A stretch of 64,000 bases of DNA, taken from assembly GCA_008933995.1 (NCBI GenBank), contig WARS01000033.1, positions 250,501-314,500 of the forward strand, in the 5' to 3' direction. The position numbers and the translations under genes are program-made. This DNA is from Datnioides undecimradiatus. Taxonomy: Eukaryota > Chordata > Actinopteri > Lobotiformes > Datnioididae. Positions 23,801 through 34,900 of this stretch are shown piece after piece; the stretch's first letter is position 1, and each line of letters starts with the position of its first letter. Below the pieces are notes generated by a model. It had not been told where the DNA came from and did not search any database. It worked only from the letters and a program-made list of their open reading frames with translations.

Positions 23801-26134
23801 ATCAAGTGATGACACTCAGCATTGCTCACCTTGTGTATACGCTGCATCATCAGAGCCCATGCTGAGTCGGCGAGGCTCGCTCGGCCTCTCCCTGTGTGGC
23901 GACAGCGGGTCTGAGAGATGGAGGGGGTCTGGCTCCACGAAGTGGTGGTCTGAGGGTAGGCTGAGAAGGTTGTTGGGCTCAAAAGTAGGGGACACAACGC
24001 CAGGGGACACAGCTGGGGGCTTGTTGGGGGACACCGTGATTTTAAAAGTGTATTTGGTGTTGGGCTGAGTCACCACCACACGCGGGGAGGAAGCTGTGCC
24101 TCCCCCTCCCACTGAGGCACGGGACTTAGGAGGATGGTGGTGGATGTAGGCAGGGCCCATGCTCACTTGGCCCCCCATGTTCCTGGCCCCAGAAGGCCCC
24201 TGCAAGGGAGGGTTGGCTGAGATGTAGACTGTGGGAGGGTTCCTCCCCCCACTGTCGTCGCTGGAGGCATTGGCAGAAATATAAAACTTAGGTTGGGAGC
24301 GGGAGCCGGCTGAGGCCATGACGGCCTCCTCAGAGGGCGTGGTAGCAGCAGTAGGTGGGCTGGCAGAGATGTAAACAGTGGGCTGGCTGCGGCTCAAACC
24401 TGGGCCTCCAATAGAGAGCGGGGTGGTGGGGACAGTAGCCACTCCGGTTGAAGAGGAGGAAGAGGAAGGGCAGGAGGAGGAGGTGGAGGAGGACCGGGGC
24501 CCGCTGCTTGTCCGCAGAACAGCCGTTGTTGTTGTGGAGTTGCTCCTCTGGGGAGATTCAAGTTTGATCTCTATCTGATTCTTCCGCGGGCCAGTGGAGA
24601 TGTTCTGGATGTTGTACTGGCTGATGGTAGACAGGGAGGTTGGCATAACAGAGGAGGAGGAAGAGGAAGAAGAGCATGAGGAGACACTGGAGGAAGAGGC
24701 CTGGTTTCCAGTGGGAAGAATGGAGGGCGCCTGGGGATTTGTCGGGGAGCTGATTGGCATGTAGACGTGAGAGGTCTGGTGGCCCTGGGTCTGGTGCTGT
24801 GAGGTATGTGAGGAGGCGTGCTGAGGGCCGGACCAGGAGCCCGACAGAGAGGAGGGGTGTGAGATCTGATAGATCTGCTGCTGGGGTTGAGAAGTGGGGC
24901 TGTACTGGGCCCTGCCCCCCTGCTGCTGGTTCTGCCGGGTCGTACCAGACTGGCTAACGTAGGGCCTGATGTAGATAGAGTTACCCTGTGGACTGCTGAG
25001 GCCTGACTGTGGCCCGCCGTGTATGTGCAAAGAAGTGGGGGTGTTGCGGACTGTCTGGATGTTAGGGGCTAGCGTCACGGTAATGGGGTTAAAACGTGGT
25101 GTCTGCTGGGCACCCATATTCGTTCCTTTGATGCCCAGAGGGCAGAGTCCAAGGTGCTGTGGAGGCTGCGGTTTGCGTGTGGGCTCCATAACACCAAATA
25201 CATTGAGGCTGGAGGGCACCTGCACTGGGGCTGACTGGGGCTCCTGCTGAAAGAAGTCACTGTTGGGGGCCTGGCCTGTCGGGAGGGGCCCGTCACTCAG
25301 GCTGTGGGCCAGAGTCCGGCTGCCGTTCATTCTCAGGCCGTCCCGAACCGGGGCCACATGCACATTCTGAGACTGCAGGCCCAGGTTCAGCTGGGTCATG
25401 TGATTATGGAGCCTGGTGACAGTGGGGTCGTCAGAAAAGCTGAGGTTTCCTTCTTCACTGTACAGGTAGCCCGGACTGACCTGGGACAAGTATTCACAGC
25501 AGGCGTCTAAATTGTTATTGTTCTGCAAGAAAAAAAGAGGAAATAAACCCACATGTCAATGTTTAAACAGGGAAGAGACAAAACACTCTGACCTGTCCTG
25601 AAACCAGCTTTCATACCATCACAGCACAACAGTCTGCACCTGCTTGTTATATGTTTACAAGCCCAACAGTGACATACATCCCAATTATATATCAGCTTAG
25701 TCTAACAAACACAACTGTGATTCAGGAAACACAGGACTTGTTGCCTTAATCTGTTCAATCTGCTGCACTTGCCAGTTAGACAGTATGACACGGAGGTACT
25801 GATGTAATGAAATGCTGTTTCATTTATGCTGAGTTACTATTCATTTATCATTCCACTCTGATACGCTGGCACCTCTGTCTGATTGTAAACTTGTTGTTGA
25901 TGTAAAACAGCAATGCTCTGCAGTCAGCCTGGCTTTATCAGGCTGATATTGACTTTGATACCAGTATATTTACCAATACATCTGTAGTACACTAGACATC
26001 TTTTCTGGTGTCAGGGGATTGAACTTGCTCACCTGCAGAACACACTGGGAGACAACACCCTCTGGTACTTCAGGGAACTTCTGGCGCAGGTCATGCAAAA
26101 CCTGAATGTCAATCTGGTGGCTTCCCTGGGCCAT
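17735..26134 (-). CDS. tab2: TAK1-binding protein 2 (complete, six coding exons)
   Basis: The spliced minus-strand frame 26134-26033, 25522-23830, 21178-21018, 20012-19919, 19280-19200 and 17874-17735 gives 756 residues, with phase kept at all five junctions. Domains: an N-terminal ubiquitin-binding CUE domain (about 8-50, '[20 protein letters not shown]'); a long Ser/Pro/Gln-rich middle with the TAB2-specific '[20 protein letters not shown]' and '[17 protein letters not shown]'; a coiled coil (about 599-650); the TAK1-binding segment '[15 protein letters not shown]'; and an NZF zinc finger with C733-x2-C736-x10-C747-x2-C750 and the T737-F738 pair that binds K63-linked ubiquitin. TAB2 links ubiquitin chains to TAK1 in the cytoplasm downstream of IL-1, TLR and TNF receptors. 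Human TAB2 has 693 residues; the excess here lies in the low-complexity middle. TAB3 is excluded because the middle and CUE-proximal sequence follow TAB2. Confidence 0.97.
17875..19199 (-). other. tab2 intron 6
   Basis: Non-coding; no repeat or RNA gene that I can support. The remaining small introns (19281-19918, 20013-21017) are likewise empty. Confidence 0.7.
19200..19280 (-). CDS. tab2: tab2 coding exon 5 (TAK1-binding segment)
   Basis: The acceptor is 'ctcttcacag|gaccac' and the donor 'aaacccaaag|gtactt'. It encodes '[20 protein letters not shown]' followed by 'PVPPKPK', nearly identical to human TAB2. Confidence 0.96.
19919..20012 (-). CDS. tab2: tab2 coding exon 4
   Basis: The acceptor is 'tctctttcag|atcgagg' and the donor 'caaacaagag|gtatga'. 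It encodes '[20 protein letters not shown]' and '[11 protein letters not shown]', the second half of the coiled coil before the TAK1-binding region. Confidence 0.96.
21018..21178 (-). CDS. tab2: tab2 coding exon 3 (coiled coil)
   Basis: The acceptor is 'gttgtccag|cgttgttgg' and the donor 'attccttct|gtaagc'. It encodes a Lys/Glu/Leu-rich coiled coil, '[20 protein letters not shown]' followed by '[20 protein letters not shown]', and ends 'SNSASQIPS'. Confidence 0.96.
21179..23829 (-). other. tab2 intron between the large exon and the coiled-coil exon
   Basis: A 2.65 kb non-coding stretch. Open frames on either strand show no family motifs. Confidence 0.7.
23830..25522 (-). CDS. tab2: tab2 large coding exon 2
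   Basis: The 1,693 bp exon starts 'ttcttgcag|aacaataac' (NNNNLDACC) and ends 'tatacacaag|gtgagc' (AYTQ). It finishes the CUE domain and holds the whole disordered middle, including a serine tract of 8 (with further Ser-rich runs), repeated 'PTVYISA' / 'PKFYISA' motifs and the conserved '[20 protein letters not shown]' block followed by '[14 protein letters not shown]'. Antisense open frames over it are composition shadows. Confidence 0.96.
26033..26134 (-). CDS. tab2: tab2 coding exon 1 (CUE start)
   Basis: It encodes 34 residues, from '[20 protein letters not shown]' to 'VVSQCVLQ', matching the TAB2/TAB3 N-terminus, which fixes the start codon at 26134-26132. The donor is 'ctgcag|gtgagc'. 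The same exon continues 5' as UTR to an acceptor at 26223/26224. Confidence 0.96.
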
Positions 26135-26223
26135 TCGTATGTTGCCAGGTCAGGACTGCTCGTTCTGTTCAGTGCACTGGGGCATCAGTCGTGGCAGGAA
26201 ACCGCCTTCATCTTGATCATCTT
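26135..26223 (-). other. tab2: tab2 5' UTR part of the start-codon exon
   Basis: The acceptor 'ttgcttcatttcag|aagatg' marks the exon start at 26223. The 89-base leader contains two short upstream ORFs, described separately. An in-frame TGA at 26152-26150 lies in a different frame from the main ATG. Confidence 0.8.
26150..26220 (-). promoter_or_regulatory. Two overlapping 11-residue upstream ORFs of tab2
   Basis: uORF1 runs 26220-26185 (MIKMKAVSCHD, stop TGA). uORF2 runs 26185-26150 (MPQCTEQNEQS, stop TGA). The stop of the first and the start of the second share one base (TGATG). The second ends 15 bases before the tab2 ATG, which has C at -3 and G at +4. Such an arrangement can limit initiation at the main start; an effect here is inferred. 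Confidence 0.6.
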
Positions 26224-27599
26224 CTGAAATGAAGCAAAGAGGGGAAAAAAAGGAAAACGTTTGATGAGAAAGAGATGAATTTAAAAACAAAGTTACACAC
26301 AGAACTCTTCTCAATCTTTCTCTAGTCAATGCTGGAATCTCCAAATAGTCGAATGGCTGCCGGAGAAGTCTGTGTTTTGTTAACCTTCAATGAAAAAGTA
26401 AGCATGTCCAAATGGTGGGGAAGGAGCCAATGTGGTCTATCACAACTTCACTCTACAGACATCAGTCAGACATTTGAGGTTGTCTATTTCATTACGCCCA
26501 GGAGCTTTCAAAACAATATTTTAGAGATCCTCAATGAGAATGGATGGCATTCGTTTCAGAAGCCCTCCTCCCCACAAAGCCCCTTAATAAAAGAGTGGAA
26601 GAGGGAGGAAACCACCCCACCTCTGACTGACTACTGGGAAAACCAGCCTTCTCAACTGATCTTAACATCAACATTCACTTATTAAGGACAGAAGGGTACC
26701 GAACAGTCATCTGGTCTGGAGGCCAATCTCCGCATAAAGACCTGTTAAGCTCTCATGTGCGGCAGCTCTGCAGAACAGATGATTCCAGAGAATCACTGTT
26801 TCATTTCTGACACTGTAGCACAAAGACACTGAACTGCTGCTGACTGTCAACACGAATAAATCGGAGCTTTTCATTGTTAGACATCACTTCTGCACATAAA
26901 CTGAAGCCTGCTAATAGATTTGGAGTTAATGTGCAAATGTACAACGACCTTCACTCGATGCACACACTACCACTGGCTTACTTCCATTTTACATTCTTCT
27001 AAGTATATCTATGCGAAAGGTACAGTTGTAAGAGTGTAGTGTAGCTCCTTGACAGAATAGGGCAGTGTGTAATACGTGTGCATAGTGAGTGTGAGGTTGA
27101 GCAAGGCAGGGAGAGAGCAAGCAGGAGAAAAGTGATAATGAATCTGAGTGGAGCGGAGGAAAGGGTCAGCTTAAATTGCCGGTGTTAGAGTAAATGTACA
27201 GTTTATGTTACAGGGTGTCAGTTAATAAATGCTGCAGCTGCTCCAGAAAAGTGGAGAGCCTCATAATTGCTTCCCAACTGTTGAAAAGTGAAGCAAACAT
27301 CTCTGATGTGCGGCTGTGGTCTGAGGCCTAGCAGGAAAGGCCGACAGCACATGTTTTGCCTGCTACGTGACTAACTGTACAGGAAGCAAAGGTGATCACA
27401 TCATTACTGAGACTGAGGCGTCTGCACTTTGGGGCAGGGTTGAAGCCGCACCAGAGGCTTCTACAAATTTAGGGAAAACGCCTCATCAACTCTCCAAACT
27501 GCTCAGTGTTGCTATGAATTTGGCTCCTTCAAGCTCTTTACAAACCTCGGTTATGTGTTTTCATTTGTTAGTACTTAATGATCTTACAATGACACATGC

Positions 27600-28215
27600 A
27601 AATGGTAAAGGGACTGCATTTACAGTGCGCCTTTTCTAGACACTACATGTCAACATTCACCCATTCACACACATTCATACAGCAATGGCAGATGGCCAAC
27701 TGCTCCTCATAAAGGAAATGAAACCGTTCATACACATTGTCAAACACCAATGGCCCAGCCATCAACCAGTAGCTTGCACGGAAAACCTACAAGCCTCTGC
27801 TTCAGGAACGATGCTTTGATTGATCGTCCATCAGACAAGACAAAAGCTTCTAATATGGATGGAACAATATTACAAACACCATTAGTCTCACAACAACTAT
27901 GATGTTGCTGGTGTTGGCTGCTGAGTAAAATAAGGCTGCTAGATGTTCGGCGACAGTTGTGCTTGGCTGTTTCCTATCCACATTCTGTGCATAGGTTATA
28001 TTCATATCTGGGAGCTGGCCAAGGCAACCGCATTGTTTTACTACTAGCCACTGTGCAACTTCACCAGAGCAGCCAAGGCTTTGCTCAAGAAGCTTGCCTT
28101 GCGTTTGTGTCTCGTCCACTCTTTGGAACCAGGTTTTAAAAAGCCAGTCCAGGGATTTGATCTGGCAAACCCTGACGTACAAGCTCACTTCTCCAACCAT
28201 TACCCTACGACAATA
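27600..28215. repeat. Teleost dispersed repeat (decayed)
   Basis: It starts 'aaatggtaaagggactgcat', continues 'cgccttttctaga' and 'cattcacccattcacacaca', and ends with a tRNA-like 'ggatttgatctggcaaaccc' and 'ctccaaccattaccctacga'. This order matches a very common fish repeat I know from memory ('ggactgcatttatatagcgc' type). The central part is diverged and boundaries are approximate. Confidence 0.65.
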
Positions 28216-28895
28216 AGGGACTAGAAACATGTCAGACAGCAGTGACATAGAGCAGAACCGTCATGAGAACTTGAAAGTGCTAGTACATGACAGCTATGTC
28301 TTATGTTATCCCACACTTCTCTTCAGACCGCAGTCTTTCGAAACATCTTCCTGTGGGAGGTTCAGGTGCCATTCAAAACACTGTGACACATGAAGCACAC
28401 CCTATTCAGCTCTGTGCCGATCAATGCACTGTGCTGCGGAGTGAAGGAACAAGTAAGAAGTCTCTTGACAGCAATCTTAATACACCAGACTCAGTGAATT
28501 TTGAGGACTGAAATGACCCAGAACACAACACAGACACTTGAACAGACTTATTTAATGATCATGAAAAGTCAAGAGTGTGCTTCAGATCACACTGGCCTCT
28601 TATTACTGCCAAGACAAAGTATTTATCTGAGCAGCTGTGCTTCTGTCTTATCTAAGCTATGAGGATGTGTAATATCATAACTGAAAAGTTGTAAATCAGC
28701 TTTCCAAACATTTGAATGTAGCTGATAATGCTTCCCCCAGAGACTCACAATGAAAAAAAGATGATGAATGGGGATGTATTCAACATTCTGTGCTACCAAG
28801 ATAGATAATATCACACTTTAATACACAGAGAAACCCATATGACACAAGCATAATCTTTTTGGAAGTTTATTTCAGATTTTTTTTTTAATAATCAG

Positions 28896-28913
28896 GACGT
28901 GTGTGTGTGTGTG
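28896..28913. repeat. Short (GT)n run
   Basis: Eight or nine GT units within the large tab2 intron. Confidence 0.85.
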
Positions 28914-31900
28914 AAAGACAGAACTCATCGTAGTCTGGAGAAGCAAAACTGTCAATTACAGGAGGCCAGAGATATGTTTGTTTTGTATTCTGCAATACAA
29001 AGAAATGAAAAGTTTTGCAATTATCCCATCGATTGTGGCATTCATGGTGTGTGTGTGTCAAGAAAGAAGCACAGCAAGAATCATGAACAGTCTCTAAACA
29101 CAAACCAGAGGAGAACAGTTTGCCATATCTCAGATTACATGTTTAGAGCAAATCTTTCTGCCTCTAGTCAAGCATTTTCCATCTCCCCCAGCAGATTAAG
29201 CAAATAAAGTCCAGAGAAAAGGAAGCCTTTAAAGTATCCAACTTCACACACCACTTTCAGGGCTCAATACATTATCAGTTTACATCTACCTGTTTGATTT
29301 ACGGGCTAAAAGAAACCATCGCTGTGCACAGTCAGTGAACAACAGTCCCCCATTCAGCTCAGCTCAGGACCGGCAGTTTAACCATTGTGGGAAAGGAAAT
29401 TCACTACTTGGCGGCTAACCCAGTTACAGGTCAACAGTGTGGTTAGATTGTTTCCTGGCTTCAAAAACAAAAAGGTCCACACCTCTTCACTGTATGTGAT
29501 TACAAGATCTGTGGGGGCGGCTCCGAGGGGGGCAGATCAGTCCTCGCTGTCCCTGGAGGCCCTGGTGGAGCGGGGCCTGAGGCAGCACTGCACTGCCAGC
29601 AGAGATACAGACAAAGCTTCTATTGCTGAGGCTCTTATTCACCATGCCAAAGCATTGACCCACAGCCCCACACTCATTTCTGGAGGTAGTAGGGCTGCCA
29701 CGCTGCATCAATGGGCTCATTCACTCTGTCAGAGCGAATGCACCTAAAAATGTCCCAATCAATTAAAGCCTGAATAAAATGTGGATAAATCATCAACAGG
29801 AGGCCTTTGGCAGAAACACTGGCCCAGCACCTGACGCTGTGGCAACTGTGATAGGCCACACAAAACTATATGGTGTAAACAAAGAGGCTACACATTACTG
29901 GGAACAACAAAAAAAAGCACAAAAAGCAGCATGCAAAGACTAGATGCTCTGATCATGATTGTTTGGGACAGAGCTGACCTCGTCAAATCAAATCTTCCAG
30001 CGATTCTGTGGAAATGGTAGTTCAAATATGAAAAACACTAAATACAGTGGAAACAGTAAGGATCCCATCTGAACTTCAATCAGAAACATCCTCTGCAGTC
30101 TGCCGCATTAAGGAGCGGCTCGGCAGCATTGCATGGAATGTCTAACTGCTGTGTCTTGGTCCAGCAAAATTTAAACAAATAAAGGAACTAATTGGCAGTG
30201 GACGCTTTGGAGGGCTGCTGGCAGGCGCCGCCGTCTTCCAAAGAAGAAATGTGTGCGTGTGCATATGCACCGGTGTATGAGCGCGTGTCTGCCTGGTGCA
30301 CACACTGACACACGCACGCGCACACATTCACAGGGATGGTGCACTGCAGGTACTGTTGAAACCATATGAGATTGAAATTTATAATACTCCATTTTTATAT
30401 CATGGTATACTGTGAACCTAGTAAATTACTGCAAATTGCAGGGTGGCATAGAAACCCCAGGGACTGCAGAAACTCAGGGGACCAATACCCAGTCACATGC
30501 ATGAGCCATGATCTTGACAAATGATTCTCACAGAGGGAAACACAACTAACCATTTCAGTGAGTTACGTTGAGCCTGAGTGACACATTTGCATAACATCTC
30601 AATAAGTCAATTTCAAGTATCAAATGGTTATTTACAGCAGAGAGCACTTGTGAGCAAACAAAAATTAAATCTGATTTCATACTGATAGACTTGCTGGAAC
30701 TCGTAATGCTGGAGCATCGAGGATTTTGCCTGGCTGCACAGTGGGATGGTTTCAACTCTGCATTTTGCAGTGTGGTGTCCCTCAGACTGCAGCCCTGATG
30801 GAAAGAGCAGTCCCACAGAGGGTCGGCTACACTTTCTCTCATGCCATTCCGTCTTTGTTTTTCTATGAACCACTCACACACACTCGTTGTTCTTAAAGAA
30901 TGCTACTTGATTCATGCATTTTTATTTTATTTTATTTTTTACATTTCATTCTGATTCAATGACTCTGAAGAACCACAGGCCATACCTTGCCTTCCACAGA
31001 GCGTAGGAACGCACAGGCCTGCATGGAAACTTTACAGAGGAGACCAGTCTTAACAAAAGCGCTTTTCGAGTCATCACAAAAGCTGTGACCCACTGAATCA
31101 AAGTGATTTCTCACCACATTAATGTCACGAGTCTGACTAAAATAAACCAGAAGATAAAGTGCATTTGTGTCATCAATGGAAACTTGAAACAGTTGTGCAT
31201 CTACAAGATTGTCTTAAAACATGCTGAAACTTCATCTTTAAAGGTCAAGCTGAGAGTATAAATCGTGACTCTTATAGCCAGTTTATGTGCTCAGAATGAA
31301 AAATTCACCACATTACTGAGATAAACCGGTTTGAAACAATAATATTTTCCTTAATCAATTTAAATTCCTCATAGTAATGACAACACTGTTGGACAGCTCA
31401 TTCACTCCTAGTATGTCAGGCTTGCACATGAGCCCCATACATGAGGCAGCTCTTTTGTTCCAGGCAATGTCTCCAGAACAGAAACAAACCACACTTTATG
31501 TGCAGAACCCAAATTGCACTCAACTGTGCCATGAGGCCTGGGCCTCACAGTGCACACAGAGCTGGGATCAGCTCTGAAAGACAGCCTCGGCTTTTAGCTG
31601 CCCACTTTTGAAAACAGGGGTATATGAGTGTTTGTGAGCAAGCGTGTGAGTGTATGTGCGCGGTGGTGGGGGAGTGTATGTGCAGGAAATCAAAAATTCT
31701 TCAGCACCGCAGCCTGCAGCTGGTGGTTTATTGGAAGCAGGCAAGGGTACCAGCTCCCCAGGTCGACCAACCCCTCCCAAGGCACTGTGGGAAACTGGGA
31801 GGTCTTAGAAACACGGAGAAGTGCCTCTCTCCTGGGCTCTTGTGTGCAGTCAGTGGACTACCAGTCCAATTAATGCCATCTTTTTGTTTTCCCCTGTAGA

Positions 31901-34900
31901 AACTGTAAATAATGGTTTAAAATGCTGCCTGGACACTTCAGTCTGTCTTGGCCGTATAAGGATGGAAGAGGGGAAAGGGGGGGCTTTAGCAGCAGTAAGT
32001 TGGTGAATTGTTAAGCGCCTGCAGCTTGCTTTTCTGTGTGTGTGAGTGTGTGTGTGCTTGGACTGAGACACTAGTTGACTCTGACCTTTCTCTCATTTTT
32101 TTCCCCATTTCCTTGTCCCCTCTTCCTCCCACCTCTTCAAAGCCAAATTTCTGTGGGCAACAAAATGCTGAGCTCATCCAGCAGCTTCTTAAAAGCACTG
32201 AAGTGTGTGTGCCATTATTGGGCCTGACAGCTGCTTTCACCTGAAGTCACCTCGACCATGAGCAAAATGCTGCCTGGCCTTACTTCAATCAACGGGCCTG
32301 GTCAGATGTACGGCTGAGGCAATGCTGTGCTGTGGATGTGGCCTACAGACTGGACGATAAGAAACAAAACTGATATTATGACACAAGAATTTTTTCCTGA
32401 CTTCTCTGGTCTGTTTTTTTATTATTATGAAATACGGGACAATTTGCTTCTTTTAACGACCAAGAACCTCACTCTTGAATTATTTATTAGGATCCTTCAA
32501 AATAACTGCATGATGTTCCCACTGATTTAGCTTCATGCTGCATTACCTATGGTGTGGCACAACATGTTGCACTCCTCTTTATGCAGGAAAAGTCAACTTA
32601 ACATGCCCAACATTACATTTACAGAGCATCTGCCACATCTGTCTGTCATGGGTTTATATCAAAATATTTAAGTTGAAAAATATGAAATTCAACCTGTTTT
32701 CACTAACATTTTGCTAATTGAAGCTTTACTAACACTTGTACATATCAGCACTTAACATTGCCTACAAAGACTACTTTTCACGCAGTTAAATACACCCTTA
32801 ACTGCCAGTCAGTAAAAGATGTCGTTAGTCCAGCCACCCCCAGAGAACTTTTCTCAGGTCTTATTATGGGTTAATGCCATATACTGCTATGAACTGCTAT
32901 CTTCCAGCTTCATGTCTATGTGTGGAAACAGATGACCAGAAGGTCAACAATCCATAACTACAGAAACGAGCTTATCTTCACAGAGCTGTGTTGTCCTTGT
33001 GGTATGAAAGCAATGCAGAATTGCATACACAGCTTAAGTAAACAAACTGAAACAAGAAGACATGTCTGGTTTACATTAATGGAGATATTGGCTGCAAATG
33101 AAAACTGATGCTGTACACCATTAAAGTGATTCCCATGCACCTTTGCCAGGATGGGTGTAAATAAAACATGGCCCGGTGTAATGGGTGGTTTTTACTGGTT
33201 GAGGCAATGAGGCATGGCTGCACGTCAGTGGATATGATATCATAATGATGCTTTCTAGTACTCTGCTTGATATTTTAAAAAATTTTGATCATCTTATTAT
33301 TTTCATAATAAACTGTATACGGCACTTTTCTTAAGTATTGAAGTATTCATTTCACATGACAGGTGTCACGATTTCAGTTAGGAATTAAAAAATGGATCCA
33401 AACGGTCAAAGATCTACTACTCGTGTCCACTACACATCTAAAGAAAAAACAAAACAATTTAAAAACAATAACAACACTGTGTAGCTGCAAACCTGACCAA
33501 CAGTGATGAGAACACCAGATGTACATATTGTAAATTTTCACCTTTACAGAACAATAAAAGGTGCTATTTAAACCTTGATTTCCTAATGTGATAACAACAA
33601 CCAGCTCCTGTTTAGCATTTAGCAGTACATTCAGAAAACAGTCTTTATCTCAGTCAATCACTGTAATGCAGCTGATTTCAGCTGGAGATACTTTAACACT
33701 TACCACAATACACAGCGTTAGCATGGCACTCTGCGTTCCCTCAGAAGTGGAAAAGGTGAAGGTCACAGCATGAACCACACTAACATGCAGTAATTACAGA
33801 AAGAGGACTGGTCACAGGAGCCTCATTTTCTACCCAAGTGCTGCCAGTGAAGCCACAAAGCTGAGGGACACAGCAAACAGTCAACAGGCACCATATTGAG
33901 AAACATAAATCTGCGGCAGCAACAAGCTATTCGTGTCAGGCTGTCTGCACATTATATGTGGAATATTAATTTTGGATCATCTTTCTTCAGCAAGGACTTA
34001 TGAACCAGAAATGCCATGTTTCTATCCATTCATATAATAGAAAATATTAAGGTAGGGTTTCACCAAAAGGATCTTTAGGGGCTTCTCTCCAAACTAGTTT
34101 GTTTGCAAGTACAGAACATTGCTATTATAACTTCTGTAAATATGGACTGGCTCATTCTTTGGAAAAGAAAATGGTTTCAGAAGATGAGACAGAGGGTTGA
34201 TAGAAAGAATAAAGAACCAATCTGAGTTTCGACCATGTAGGGAAAAACTGTAAAAAAGAATCAACAAAGCATCCTTACAAATTTCTCTCAAACAAAACCA
34301 TCAGACAAACAGCCCAACCACAAAGTCCTTTAAAGCCTGACCCAGCTCCAAACATGCCCGAAGCACCTTGACTGTGTGTCAAAATGAGCTGACTATCAGC
34401 ATGCCTGCTGTGAGCTCTGAGTGGTTAGGGCTTCAGTGGAGGCAATGTTAAGAAAAGGTTTTTTAAAAAGAGATGGTGACTGATGGTGAGCACATAATGA
34501 TTTGGTTTTTAAATTATTTGTTGAAAACAGTGCTAATAATATAAAGTGGATGTTGTGCACAGCACAGTTCTTATCCAAACATAATCAGGATTTATATTCT
34601 TGATCCCAACTTTATAAAAAAGGTGCAGCTGTTGAGTGAGAGGCTGTGCAACAATCCTCCACCTCTGCACAACAGTTGTTTCTGAGGACCCTCCTCCCTG
34701 CTTTACTTTCCTTAGGCATTATGTGTCAGGACCACAGCCTGAGCTTAAAATGGAAACCTCAGTGACATGAAAAGCCTTATCCTAAACCACTAATCTTTTT
34801 GTTTGGTTTCTTCCCAGAAAATCTGAATTAAAAAAGAAGGTGTGAGCGATCTACAAAACAAAAATTAATAAGTGAAAAGAGTGAACAAGCACATAGCTAT

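Noticed and set aside
23776-25510. Several open frames of 60-75 codons on both strands over the tab2 large exon
   Set aside because: They are shadows of the GC-rich, repetitive tab2 coding sequence; only the 578-codon minus frame has homology.
17874-26134. Calling the adaptor gene tab3
   Set aside because: The middle region, coiled coil and C-terminus follow TAB2 (for example [19 protein letters not shown] and [12 protein letters not shown]), and the neighbour is a ZC3H12 gene as at human TAB2.
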